From Piscibacillus sp052246295 (GTDB lineage: Bacteria; Bacillota; Bacilli; Bacillales; Alkalibacillaceae): a DNA stretch of 33,253 nt. The notes below the pieces were generated by a model. That model was given only the letters and a program-made list of their open reading frames with translations, had not been told where the DNA came from and made no database searches. Positions 8,411 through 15,619 of this stretch are shown here, in pieces. Made by a program: the position numbers and the translations under genes. Each line of letters opens with the position of its first letter. Within the stretch, counting starts at the first letter, position 1. The DNA is taken from assembly GCA_052246295.1 (NCBI GenBank), contig JBQQCO010000027.1; one strand, given 5' to 3'.

Positions 8411-9763
8411 TCATTTATGAAAAGTTATTTGGATTAAATTCTGACCGCTATCTTTTGAAATATGGCTCTTACAAATAAATGGTATCCAGATGACCTCATT
8501 ATTCGTTTCAACAATCGGCCATTCATCTCTTAAATATTTAGGTATTTTATGGTCAATAAAAATATCCTTTACTTTCTTATGCCCATTCATTCCTAAAGGT
8601 TTAATTCGGTCTCCATTTTTTCTTGTTCGAACCGTCAGCGGAAAAGTTATGTGATTGATATCACAAAATAATGTATGGGTTCCTATTTCACGAACCTCAT
8701 TTACTTCACTGACTGATGCACCCCAACCATTTGGTAATTGAATCGATTCATTCAAGCCCAATGTTTCATAGTATTGAAGTTCCCTTTTAGAACCTTTTCT
8801 AATCACACATTCATCATAAGCTTTAATGAACATCATGTATTCGTTTACTTGAAATTCACTGTTAGGTTGGTTGGATTGAATCCACTCTTTAAATGTCATG
8901 AAATAATCCTTTTCCATTATCTCATACTTATAAAGATAGTTTAATATTAGATGAAAGATTCTCCTTTGTAAAGGCAAGGGCAACCCATTAAAAACAGTAA
9001 TTGAAAATACGACTCGACCAGGCTTTTGCTCAATGATTTCATGGAACTTTTCTTCAGCTAAAGAATCAAGGTAGTCACTATCTTCAACTAATTGCTCTTG
9101 GAGGTTGAAAAGGCTTTTAGATAAATTTGGGTTTTCTTGGACCATTAATGGTATAACATGATGCCTAACTCGGTTACGTGTATAACTGTCCTCTTCGTTT
9201 GATGGATCTAATCTTGGAGTCAAACTATGTTTACTCAAATAATTCATAATTTCTTCTTTTGAAACACATAAAAAAGGTCTGATTAATTCGTGATTACCAA
9301 AAGTTCTTTTAACTGGAATGCCATTAGGCCGAACACCTTTGATGAATTGCATGACCATTGATTCTGTAAAATCATCCTGGTGATGACCTAGAACCAACTT
9401 ACTGTAAGGACAATCCTTCATACAATTATGGAAAAATTGATACCTTAACTCTCTTGCTGCAACTTGTGTCCCTACCTGGTGTTTTTCTTTATAACCTTCT
9501 ACGTTAACTTGTCCTATTTGACAAGGAATCCCAAGTCGCTCTGATTCTTCTTTTACAAACTGTGCATCATCCCTCGACTCTTTCCCTCTTAATTGATGAT
9601 CAACAGTTAATGTTTTTAAGGTTAAATTCCATGATGCTTGAATGGATGCAAAAAAATGGAGTATCGCTAATGAATCTGGACCACCAGATACTGCTAAAAA
9701 CAATGTATCTCCTTTTTCAAAGAGTTGTTGTTTTTGATTATATTCTAATACGGCTGTTTCCAT
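8411..9763 (-). CDS. tilS: tRNA(Ile)-lysidine synthetase
   Basis: Modifies C34 of the CAU-anticodon tRNA-Ile to lysidine so that it reads AUA. The 450-residue protein has the PP-loop ATPase motif SGGPDS at about residue 26, LGHHQDD in the N-terminal catalytic domain, RNRVRHHVIP and the C-terminal substrate-binding TilS domain with RTRKNGDRIKP. The start at 9763 (METAVLEY) places the PP-loop at the usual distance; an ATG five codons upstream (9778) is an alternative, and neither has a strong ribosome binding site. The gene ends 14 bp before hpt. Confidence 0.95.
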   Translation of the reverse strand: METAVLEYNQKQQLFEKGDTLFLAVSGGPDSLAILHFFASIQASWNLTLKTLTVDHQLRGKESRDDAQFVKEESERLGIPCQIGQVNVEGYKEKHQVGTQVAARELRYQFFHNCMKDCPYSKLVLGHHQDDFTESMVMQFIKGVRPNGIPVKRTFGNHELIRPFLCVSKEEIMNYLSKHSLTPRLDPSNEEDSYTRNRVRHHVIPLMVQENPNLSKSLFNLQEQLVEDSDYLDSLAEEKFHEIIEQKPGRVVFSITVFNGLPLPLQRRIFHLILNYLYKYEIMEKDYFMTFKEWIQSNQPNSEFQVNEYMMFIKAYDECVIRKGSKRELQYYETLGLNESIQLPNGWGASVSEVNEVREIGTHTLFCDINHITFPLTVRTRKNGDRIKPLGMNGHKKVKDIFIDHKIPKYLRDEWPIVETNNEVIWIPFICKSHISKDSGQNLIQITFHK

Positions 9764-9846
9764 GTTCTCGCACACCATTTCATAGAATTACTATTCTTTC
9801 ATCGTACCACTATATAAATTTAAAGTTCAATAAATGTACCTGTATT

Positions 9847-10767
9847 CTACAAAATAAAATAATATAATAATGCAACATGAACAAGAATGATTGAGGACAA
9901 CCCTATTGTCTCTGGCCAAAAGTGGAGCTTAGGATGAGTTTTTTGCTTCTGTACTTTGGCCTTCTTCGCCTGTTGTAAATTCACCTGCTCTAACTCTTTC
10001 CTCATCTCAATGGCTGTATTGTAATCACCATTAAAGGCTCGTTTTAAAACTGGCTGAAGTGGTTTTAATGACTTAGCTTGATTTAAAACCTTAAGCAAAT
10101 CACGTTCCTTTGTATTTTGAATTTTTACATTTGGGTCCATGCTTAATAAACAAACACCAAAAGCGAATAAGTCATACTTGGGCTCAGAGCGACGATCTCC
10201 AAGTTTCCAGTAGCCTCTGTCATACCATGTTGTGTATTCTCTAATTGAGCGATTAAATGCCGTAACGCCTCCAACATCAACTAATCTTGCTTGTTGTGTT
10301 CGTTGATCGATTAAAATGTTATCTGGCTTTAAATCACCATATATGTATCCCATTTGATGTAGTTGATGAAGTTGTTTTAACACTTGAAAGCTAATCGGAA
10401 ACAGCCAAGAAAGACCTTCCTTCGCCACCCATTTAGTCATTGGCACTCCATCAATATACTCCATCACATAGAAAGCTAGTTTTGTGTTTTGAGTAATATA
10501 AGCATCATCCACATCCAATAAAAGAGGCCCAAGTGGCTGACCTTGGACCTTCTTTAACATCTTCAGGACGTTGACTTCAGCTGTAATAACACTTGAATCC
10601 TGGCTTATTTTTAATGCCACATGACGATTCCCTAATTGGGCTAGGTAAATAGAACCTCGCGCCCCTTCACCGATTAGGCGAAGTATCGTATAAGTGCGCT
10701 TGTTCCATATTCCTTTTAATTGTTGGTGGTTAGTAAGACGAACCGTAGGATGAATCGATGATGTCAT
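9847..10767 (-). CDS. yabT: YabT/PrkD-type Ser/Thr protein kinase, membrane anchored
   Basis: Hanks-type kinase; in B. subtilis YabT is sporulation-specific, DNA-binding and phosphorylates RecA. The 306-residue protein has a glycine loop (IGEGARGSIYLA), the ATP lysine in VALKIS, a catalytic loop YGDLKPDN (Tyr-Gly in place of the usual His-Arg before the Asp) and LVDVGGV in place of DFG. About the last 18 residues (IGLSSIILVHVALLYYFIL) form a single C-terminal membrane anchor, preceded by a Lys-rich juxtamembrane stretch. The start at 10767 follows GGAGGG; earlier in-frame ATGs at 10803 and 10785 lie deeper in yabS without such a site. It overlaps yabS by 38 bp and lies in the spoIIE cluster, consistent with a sporulation role. 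Confidence 0.88.
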   Translation of the reverse strand: MTSSIHPTVRLTNHQQLKGIWNKRTYTILRLIGEGARGSIYLAQLGNRHVALKISQDSSVITAEVNVLKMLKKVQGQPLGPLLLDVDDAYITQNTKLAFYVMEYIDGVPMTKWVAKEGLSWLFPISFQVLKQLHQLHQMGYIYGDLKPDNILIDQRTQQARLVDVGGVTAFNRSIREYTTWYDRGYWKLGDRRSEPKYDLFAFGVCLLSMDPNVKIQNTKERDLLKVLNQAKSLKPLQPVLKRAFNGDYNTAIEMRKELEQVNLQQAKKAKVQKQKTHPKLHFWPETIGLSSIILVHVALLYYFIL

Positions 10768-11479
10768 CCGAATCGTCCCTCCATTCATTAGCAGACGGAA
10801 CATCTTGGAATGACCTAACCACTTGTTTTAAAGCAGCCCCTGTTGGTGTAATCCCACCTGCGGCTAACTTAGGGAACACTTTAGCAACACGTTTACCATC
10901 GTTCGTCCATGGCAGCAATTCTTTAACCACTTGATTTCTTGCAGGGAATTGATAAATAGAATAATAGTGATTTCCCGTTCTCGCTTGTAAGCTTAATATA
11001 AAGTCATCGATTGCATCTTTAACGGCTTCCATCTTATGCTGCATGCTAGCACTCGTATCTACAAGAACTAATACTTGTAAATTAACTGTTTCACCTAAGT
11101 CTTCAACGACCCTCTGAACTTCACCTCTCGTCTCAGGTGGAAGGTCTTCTTCATTCGTTTCTTTTCCAAAAATTTGACTTAGCTCTTTTGACACAAAACC
11201 TTGAATAGTCTGTGTCATAGCTTGTCTTGTGACAGTTTGAACCGTTTCTGAGAGTACATCAGCATAAACAATTCGACTAATACCATTTCCTGAGTTTGCA
11301 ATATCATTAACTTCTGTTAGACCTACTGGCTCCTCTGTTTGATCATCATCCAATACACCAATGACGTTCACAGCAATTCCTTTTTGTGCAATCATGGAGC
11401 TCACCTTAATAGGGTCCTCCCCTTGGTTTGAGCATCCATCTGTAATTAATAGAATTTGACGGATGGTTCCTGAATTCAT
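10730..11479 (-). CDS. yabS: YabS-like von Willebrand factor A domain protein
   Basis: Cytoplasmic protein of 249 residues, homologous to B. subtilis YabS, whose biochemical role is unknown. Two VWA-like halves are visible in reversed order. The N-terminal half begins ILLITDGCSNQGEDP, which looks like the late beta-strand of a VWA fold. The C-terminal half has the MIDAS motif LVDTSASM (about 140) and then GGITPTGAAL (about 215), the early and middle MIDAS elements. The order is thus as if the domain were circularly permuted. The start at 11479 follows AAGGAGG with an 8-nt spacer. It sits between spoIIE and yabT, so a link to sporulation signalling is likely but inferred. Confidence 0.85.
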   Translation of the reverse strand: MNSGTIRQILLITDGCSNQGEDPIKVSSMIAQKGIAVNVIGVLDDDQTEEPVGLTEVNDIANSGNGISRIVYADVLSETVQTVTRQAMTQTIQGFVSKELSQIFGKETNEEDLPPETRGEVQRVVEDLGETVNLQVLVLVDTSASMQHKMEAVKDAIDDFILSLQARTGNHYYSIYQFPARNQVVKELLPWTNDGKRVAKVFPKLAAGGITPTGAALKQVVRSFQDVPSANEWRDDSDDIIDSSYGSSY

Positions 11480-11554
11480 GCTATGCGCCTCCTTCGTCTT
11501 TTTATCCATTGTTGACGTTTTTGAGGCAACATATACTTATAGATTTTGATATTC

Positions 11555-14005
11555 TTACACTGATTTCGAGTAAGCAAATGACGCCCATTTTGGCTTACTT
11601 TTCTCAATTCTTGTCACAAGTACCGTCATATCATCAAGAATTTGATTATGATTACTTCGAACGACTTCTTCTAAAATAATATCAGCAATTTCTTGAGGGT
11701 GATCAGTTTCAAGTTCTCTTAACTTACGTTTTAACCAGACTTCACGATTCTCTTCCAATCTCGTTGTCTCTAGCACACCATCACTGACCATCACTAATAT
11801 ATCACCGTCTTTTAAAGACTCATTCACAGGATCAACATCAAATTCATCTAGAATACCGATTGGGACGTTACTTCCCTCTACAGGATAAACCGACCCTGAA
11901 CGAATAATATAACTAATCGATGCCCCAATCTTTAAGAAATTAGCTCTAGGTTCTTGTAAATCAATAATCGCAAGGTCTAACGTTGCATAAATCTCATCTG
12001 AAGTTCTAAGTGACAATATCGAATTAATAGATTGAATCGCGACACGTTCATTAATCCCTGATTGTAAAATTTGTTTTAGTAATTTTAAGGTTTCTGAGCT
12101 TTCAAGATACGCTCTTTCTCCATTCCCCATACCATCACTTATTGCAACGGCATATCGACTTTTACCTAACTCGAGCATGACGTAACTATCACCTGATAAG
12201 AAATTGCCATTCTTCGCAGCATGAGCTACACCCGTTTCAAGCTGGTAACGTTTAATAGATGCAAAGTTAAACGTTCTATAACCACTTCTTGCATCTGCAG
12301 GATCTTCTGATTCGACCACTATTGATTCATTAAACAGCTCAGATAACATAGGCGCAATCAGTTTCTCGCCTTCTCCATGATATTCGTTAAAATGTAATGT
12401 CATTTCAATATCGACATTACCTTGATCAATTGAATATAACTCTAAACGGTCGAGGCTTAAATTTAACTGCTGAATCAAACGTTTGACTTCCTCTTCATGC
12501 CAATCATGTTCTTGACGTTCTTTTAAAATTTCTTTCGCGAAATTGTTCATAACTTCAGATACACCATTTAACTGTTCCGATACAAACTTTCTACTCTCTT
12601 TTACTTGTTGTTTAAGGCGTTTATTTGCTTGGTAAAAAGATAACTCATACCTCATTTGATCGACCATTTGATCTTGTTTAATACAAAAGTTCTTTAGTTT
12701 TCCAACATTTAAATTCAACTGAGAAACATCGTGATCCTCAACTGACTGCATTGTATCGTGTAATACATTATAGGTGCGGTCGAAATTATTCACCCAGCAT
12801 TGATGTTTCTTAAGACACGTTTGGCAAGTTTTCTCAGACACACGACTTAAATATTCATCCACCTCGGTAGGTGCCTCGACATTTTTTTGTTCCATATCAT
12901 AATAAGCAAAGCTATGAGACAACGCCTGGAACATTTCTGAAAAACGCTCAACGCGTTCTGCAGTTGCATTGCGAACTTTTTTAACGTATTGCTCCTGAGC
13001 CTCTTTCTCTTCTTCTGTGCCAGGAACAAATGCGGCGATTTTTTTAATTAGTGATTTTGGTGTTAAGACGAACACACCTGCTGCGATCACTGCTTCTATT
13101 ATTAATTCCTGAAATGACAATACATTCACTTGGTAGAGCCCAATTAAAATCGTCGCAAGGAACATCCCTAACACGACACCATACTTGTTTGTCGCCTTTA
13201 ATAATCCCCCTAATAACCCAGCTAAAGCGAGTAAGCTTACTTGGTATAAATGGAAGGTACTAACTAAGCTCAACATCAACCCGACAATTACTCCAATAGC
13301 TGAACCAACTGTAGCACCAGCAATAAACGCACTTAACAAGACAAAATATTTAGACCCAACTTGTTCTAATCCTATACCTGATACAGTTAACCCAACCAAT
13401 CCAGTTATAACAGCTGTAGATAAAATAACTAAACAAATAATCTCTTCCACTTTAACTTTTAAAGCTGGGCGCTTACTAGATAAATAGGGAAATGACTGTA
13501 AAAAGATCATAATTAAAAAAGCACTTAGAACAGCCTCCGTCATTAAAATAGCAGCATCATACATGACAATAGTGCCATCTAGTACATAGTATAATCCTCG
13601 CCCAATGACTGAACTAACAAGTGTAGCTGCAATGACTGGACCTGTAATCCTTGCCCTTTTACTTAAAAAGAGTTTATAAATGAACATTAATATTAATCCA
13701 GAAAAAATAATATAAATCGTTTGTGGCAAGCTCACGGTCACGGCCCCAAGAGATAAAAACATAAACACAGTAAAAGCGGATTGCCTTCTTGTAATAATCG
13801 TTGTGGCTAAAAAGGCCAAGGCAAAAGGTGATAGGGAAGATAATATAACAGCTCGTCCAAGGAAGAATCCGATCATATACAATAACCAACCTTGGTCAAA
13901 TAACTTACGAACTACTAATTGCTTAGTAGATTGATAGAATTGGTTTAGCTTTCGAAATTTAGGTTGCTCAGTCGTCACTGCGCTCACTTTTGATATTATT
14001 GCCAT
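11555..14005 (-). CDS. spoIIE: Stage II sporulation protein E, membrane PP2C phosphatase
   Basis: Dephosphorylates SpoIIAA-P in the forespore to release SigF, and interacts with FtsZ at the polar septum. The 816-residue protein has an N-terminal region of about ten membrane segments (to about residue 325), a central regulatory region with coiled-coil character and a CxxC...C pattern (CQTCLKKHQC), and a C-terminal PP2C domain with ISDGMGNGERA around 620-635 and LVMVSDGVLE. The start at 14005 (MAIISKVS) lies 11 nt after GGAG; a GTG two codons upstream at 14011 has tighter spacing and is possible. The length is close to the 827 of B. subtilis. Candidate Spo0A boxes lie upstream (14047-14097). 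Confidence 0.97.
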   Translation of the reverse strand: MAIISKVSAVTTEQPKFRKLNQFYQSTKQLVVRKLFDQGWLLYMIGFFLGRAVILSSLSPFALAFLATTIITRRQSAFTVFMFLSLGAVTVSLPQTIYIIFSGLILMFIYKLFLSKRARITGPVIAATLVSSVIGRGLYYVLDGTIVMYDAAILMTEAVLSAFLIMIFLQSFPYLSSKRPALKVKVEEIICLVILSTAVITGLVGLTVSGIGLEQVGSKYFVLLSAFIAGATVGSAIGVIVGLMLSLVSTFHLYQVSLLALAGLLGGLLKATNKYGVVLGMFLATILIGLYQVNVLSFQELIIEAVIAAGVFVLTPKSLIKKIAAFVPGTEEEKEAQEQYVKKVRNATAERVERFSEMFQALSHSFAYYDMEQKNVEAPTEVDEYLSRVSEKTCQTCLKKHQCWVNNFDRTYNVLHDTMQSVEDHDVSQLNLNVGKLKNFCIKQDQMVDQMRYELSFYQANKRLKQQVKESRKFVSEQLNGVSEVMNNFAKEILKERQEHDWHEEEVKRLIQQLNLSLDRLELYSIDQGNVDIEMTLHFNEYHGEGEKLIAPMLSELFNESIVVESEDPADARSGYRTFNFASIKRYQLETGVAHAAKNGNFLSGDSYVMLELGKSRYAVAISDGMGNGERAYLESSETLKLLKQILQSGINERVAIQSINSILSLRTSDEIYATLDLAIIDLQEPRANFLKIGASISYIIRSGSVYPVEGSNVPIGILDEFDVDPVNESLKDGDILVMVSDGVLETTRLEENREVWLKRKLRELETDHPQEIADIILEEVVRSNHNQILDDMTVLVTRIEKSKPKWASFAYSKSV

Positions 14006-14046
14006 AATCACGACCACTCCTTTAATCTAAATTCAATCACATAATC

Positions 14047-14097
14047 TATCGAATTTTTTGTCAAAATAGAGTGATAATCTCGAAAAAGTTTTCGACT
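14047..14097 (-). promoter_or_regulatory. Candidate Spo0A boxes upstream of spoIIE
   Basis: Three sequences each differ at one position from the Spo0A box TGTCGAA: TATCGAA at 14047-14053 and TCTCGAA at 14078-14084 on the plus strand, and AGTCGAA on the minus strand at 14091-14097. B. subtilis spoIIE is directly activated by Spo0A-P at a SigA promoter with an unusually long spacer. A TTGACA lies at 14059-14064 on the minus strand, but I could not assign a convincing -10 element. Confidence 0.45.
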
Positions 14098-14197
14098 TTT
14101 AGCTTGGCTATTTCTCACTATTTCAACAAAAATTAAGTGCAAAAGTAGCTGATTATGAAAAAAGTTGTAAGATATTAAAAACTTACTTAAAAAATTG

Positions 14198-14226
14198 TTG
14201 ACACATATTAAAACCTGTATTATTAT
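14198..14226 (+). promoter_or_regulatory. SigA promoter for the tRNA-Met/tRNA-Glu cassette
   Basis: Plus strand TTGACA (14198-14203), 17-bp spacer, TATTAT (14221-14226), 42 bp before tRNA-Met. It is near consensus and points against all surrounding protein genes. Confidence 0.85.
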
Positions 14227-14268
14227 AAATTTTGTGTTTAAAAGAATTACTTAACTAATGGACAACTT

Positions 14269-14345
14269 GGCGGTGTAGCTCAGCTGGCGAGAGCGTACGG
14301 TTCATACCCGTGAGGTCGGGGGTTCGATCCCCTCCGCCGCTACCA
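14269..14345 (+). tRNA. tRNA-Met (anticodon CAT, elongator type)
   Basis: A 77-nt cloverleaf with encoded CCA. The acceptor GGCGGTG pairs with CGCCGCT (two wobble pairs), the D-arm is GCTC/GAGC, the anticodon loop is TTCATAC, and the T-arm is GGGGG/TTCGATC/CCCCT. The anticodon stem lacks the three G-C pairs of initiator tRNA and the first pair is G-T, so this is the elongator methionine tRNA. The equivalent of B. subtilis trnSL-Met1. Confidence 0.95.
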
Positions 14346-14356
14346 TTTATATGTTT

Positions 14357-14428
14357 GGCCCGTTGGTCAAGTGGTTAAGACACCGCCCTTTCACGGCGGT
14401 AACACGGGTTCGAATCCCGTACGGGTCA
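14357..14428 (+). tRNA. tRNA-Glu (anticodon TTC)
   Basis: A 72-nt cloverleaf: acceptor GGCCCGT/ACGGGTC, anticodon loop CTTTCAC with TTC, T-arm CGGGTTCGAATCCCG. The CCA end is not encoded (the sequence continues ACT), so it must be added after transcription. It lies 11 bp after tRNA-Met, matching the B. subtilis trnSL-Met1/Glu2 pair. Confidence 0.95.
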
Positions 14429-14432
14429 CTTC

Positions 14433-14471
14433 AAAAAAGCCGTTCTAACTTTTGTTAGAACGGCTTTTTAT
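14433..14471 (+). terminator. Terminator of the tRNA cassette
   Basis: A stem AAGCCGTTCTAAC / GTTAGAACGGCTT with loop TTTT and a T run on the plus strand; the left A run makes it usable on the minus strand too. It begins 4 bp after tRNA-Glu. Confidence 0.92.
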
Positions 14472-14474
14472 ATT

Positions 14475-14621
14475 GATGCACCTTTGTATGTGATATATCT
14501 ACCCCAATTCCAGATATATCTACCCTATTTTAGAACTTATCTACCCTTTTTATAATTTTATCTAACGATTTCGGGATTTTATCTACCCCTAAATTAAATA
14601 TATCTAAATTCTTTTCTGGGC
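14475..14621. repeat. 21-bp-period tandem direct repeat array
   Basis: The 9-mer TATCTACCC, or a close variant, recurs at exactly 21-bp spacing: 14496, 14517, 14538, 14559 (TATCTAACG), 14580 and 14601 (TATCTAAAT), with a degenerate unit at 14475. The remaining 12 bp of each unit are AT-rich and variable. On the minus strand each unit ends GGGTAGATA. No reading frame stays open through the array, so it is not a coding repeat. It lies between the tRNA terminator and a decayed insertion sequence. The function is unknown. Confidence 0.85.
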
Positions 14622-14633
14622 TAATCAAACTAA

Positions 14634-14852
14634 TGGCTCTAGAACATTCGTTAGGGGTAATAGGTTACTCTGATAATTTATTGTTTCCTTATTTTTTAAC
14701 CTTGTAGGTTAGGCCCTCGCTTTCCACGGGCGATCCGCGAGCCAGGGTGCTACTTGAATAATCTTCTTTGCACCCTTGCGCCGAGTAATCGCAGGCGCAT
14801 CCTGTGGGGTCTCGCCTGGCTCGCTTGTCCCGTAGGAGTCTTTGGCCTACCT
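14634..14852 (-). repeat. 219-nt dispersed repeat, copy A
   Basis: The minus strand of this interval matches the plus strand of 29151-29369 over the same 219-nt length. The 155-nt core (14698-14852) is GC-rich and nearly identical; the remaining 64 nt are AT-rich and more diverged. The core folds on paper into nested stems: CTACGGG/CCCGTGG, a 10-bp GCGAGCCAGG/CCTGGCTCGC, GCGCC/GGCGC and GGGTGC/GCACCC. From memory, GC-rich hairpin elements of this type are frequent in Bacillaceae genomes. The outer end (14634-14662) resembles an ISL3-family terminal inverted repeat. Confidence 0.9.
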
Positions 14853-14942
14853 AAAGACACTGTGTTGATTTATCGAAAACGACGATATATTTGCGAGGAT
14901 CGAGATTGCCGTATACGATTCTATGAAGACAACTCAGTTTAA
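14849..14942 (+). pseudogene. ISL3-type transposase fragment
   Basis: In frame before a stop at 14940-14942, the plus strand encodes PKDTVLIYRKRRYICEDRDC followed by RIRFYEDNSV. The pattern YRKRRYxC...C...RFYE is the end of the N-terminal zinc ribbon of ISL3-family transposases. The frame opens upstream only into the GC-rich repeat, and the DDE catalytic part is absent. This is a broken piece, not a functional gene. Confidence 0.55.
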
Positions 14943-15076
14943 TAACGTTACAGAGACAATCAATTGAGTTGCATTACCCATATAAAAATTCAAATGTTCG
15001 TATTAATTAAGTTAAGAGTGAGCGTGTTCCACCCCCAACATTTGACTTAGAACCAGAAAAACCTGTTGTTTGATGT

Positions 15077-15109
15077 AAAAAAGGGCGCTCATGATAAGCA
15101 CCCCTTTTG
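15077..15109 (-). terminator. Terminator after yabR
   Basis: On the minus strand AAAAGGGGTGCTT, a loop and AGCGCCCTTTTTT form a GC stem with one bulge or mismatch followed by T residues. It lies about 55 bp after the yabR stop. Confidence 0.65.
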
Positions 15110-15162
15110 TAGTTAATCTATATACTAAATGAATTGATCACACATCTTTTTTCGACAGCAAG

Positions 15163-15543
15163 TTATCCTCTTTTAGCACCTCGACCTCCACGACGGGATT
15201 CCGTATGCTTCTTAAGAGACGCTAACTTATCTTCGCTATCCTTTAAGAATTTGTTCATCTTGGATTCGAAGCTTTCGCTACGTTTCTTCTGTGTTTGTTT
15301 TTCATACTTCTCATTGGCTTTCTTAATTGAAAGACCGATTTTCCCGTCATCTTCAACGTTTAATACTTTGACGTCTACTTCGTCACCAACAGATAAATGT
15401 TCGTTAATATCCTTGACGAATTTGTTAGCCACCTCACTGATGTGTACTAACCCTGTAGAGCCATCTGGTAGTTCCACAAATGCTCCAAAGTTTGTGATGC
15501 GGGTAACTTTACCACGCAACTTGCTGCCTACTTCAACTGACAT
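15163..15543 (-). CDS. yabR: S1-domain RNA-binding protein YabR
   Basis: A 126-residue general-stress-type protein. An S1 domain fills residues 1-75 (VGSKLRGKVTRITNFGAFVE, GLVHISEV, GDEVDVKVL) and is followed by a highly charged tail ending in RRGGRGAKRG, which could bind RNA. The precise role in Bacillus is not settled; ribosome association is suggested by homology to S1-motif proteins. The start at 15543 follows AAGGAGGAG. Its own promoter (15590-15619) overlaps the end of divIC. In B. subtilis tRNA genes and spoIIE follow yabR; here a repeat island intervenes. Confidence 0.92.
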   Translation of the reverse strand: MSVEVGSKLRGKVTRITNFGAFVELPDGSTGLVHISEVANKFVKDINEHLSVGDEVDVKVLNVEDDGKIGLSIKKANEKYEKQTQKKRSESFESKMNKFLKDSEDKLASLKKHTESRRGGRGAKRG

Positions 15544-15589
15544 AAAAGAAATGCTCCTCCTTAAATATTTAAAAGATATATTCTTATAT

Positions 15590-15619
15590 ATTATATATAA
15601 GCAGAGAAATAAGTGTCAA
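15590..15619 (-). promoter_or_regulatory. SigA promoter for yabR
   Basis: Minus strand TTGACA (15614-15619), 18-bp spacer, TATAAT (15590-15595): both boxes are consensus. The TGA stop of divIC (15616-15618) lies inside the -35 hexamer. Confidence 0.8.

Larger units (their letters stand above)
14634..15056 (+). mobile_element. Decayed ISL3-family insertion sequence (ends plus fragment)
   Basis: The left end at 14634 reads TGGCTCTAGAACATTCGTTA and continues GGGGTAAT; the right end, read on the minus strand from about 15056, is TGGTTCTAAGTCAAATGTTG followed by GGGGTGG. The two match at roughly 18 of 29 positions, with the TGG-TCTA and GTT-GGGGT blocks shared, as expected for ISL3-type terminal inverted repeats. 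Between them only a short transposase fragment survives (14849-14942), and the GC-rich repeat core occupies where the N-terminal coding part should be. A full element would be about 1.3-1.5 kb, so most has been deleted. No target-site duplication was identified. Confidence 0.55.

Noticed and set aside
14475..14621. CRISPR array
   Set aside because: Only a 9-bp motif is conserved, the period is 21 bp, there are no 25-35-bp identical repeats or unique spacers, and no cas genes are present.
14754..14942. A 62-codon plus-strand open frame read as a real gene
   Set aside because: Its first half lies in the GC-rich repeat, which is non-coding in the second copy, and its second half is a transposase fragment; there is no ribosome binding site.
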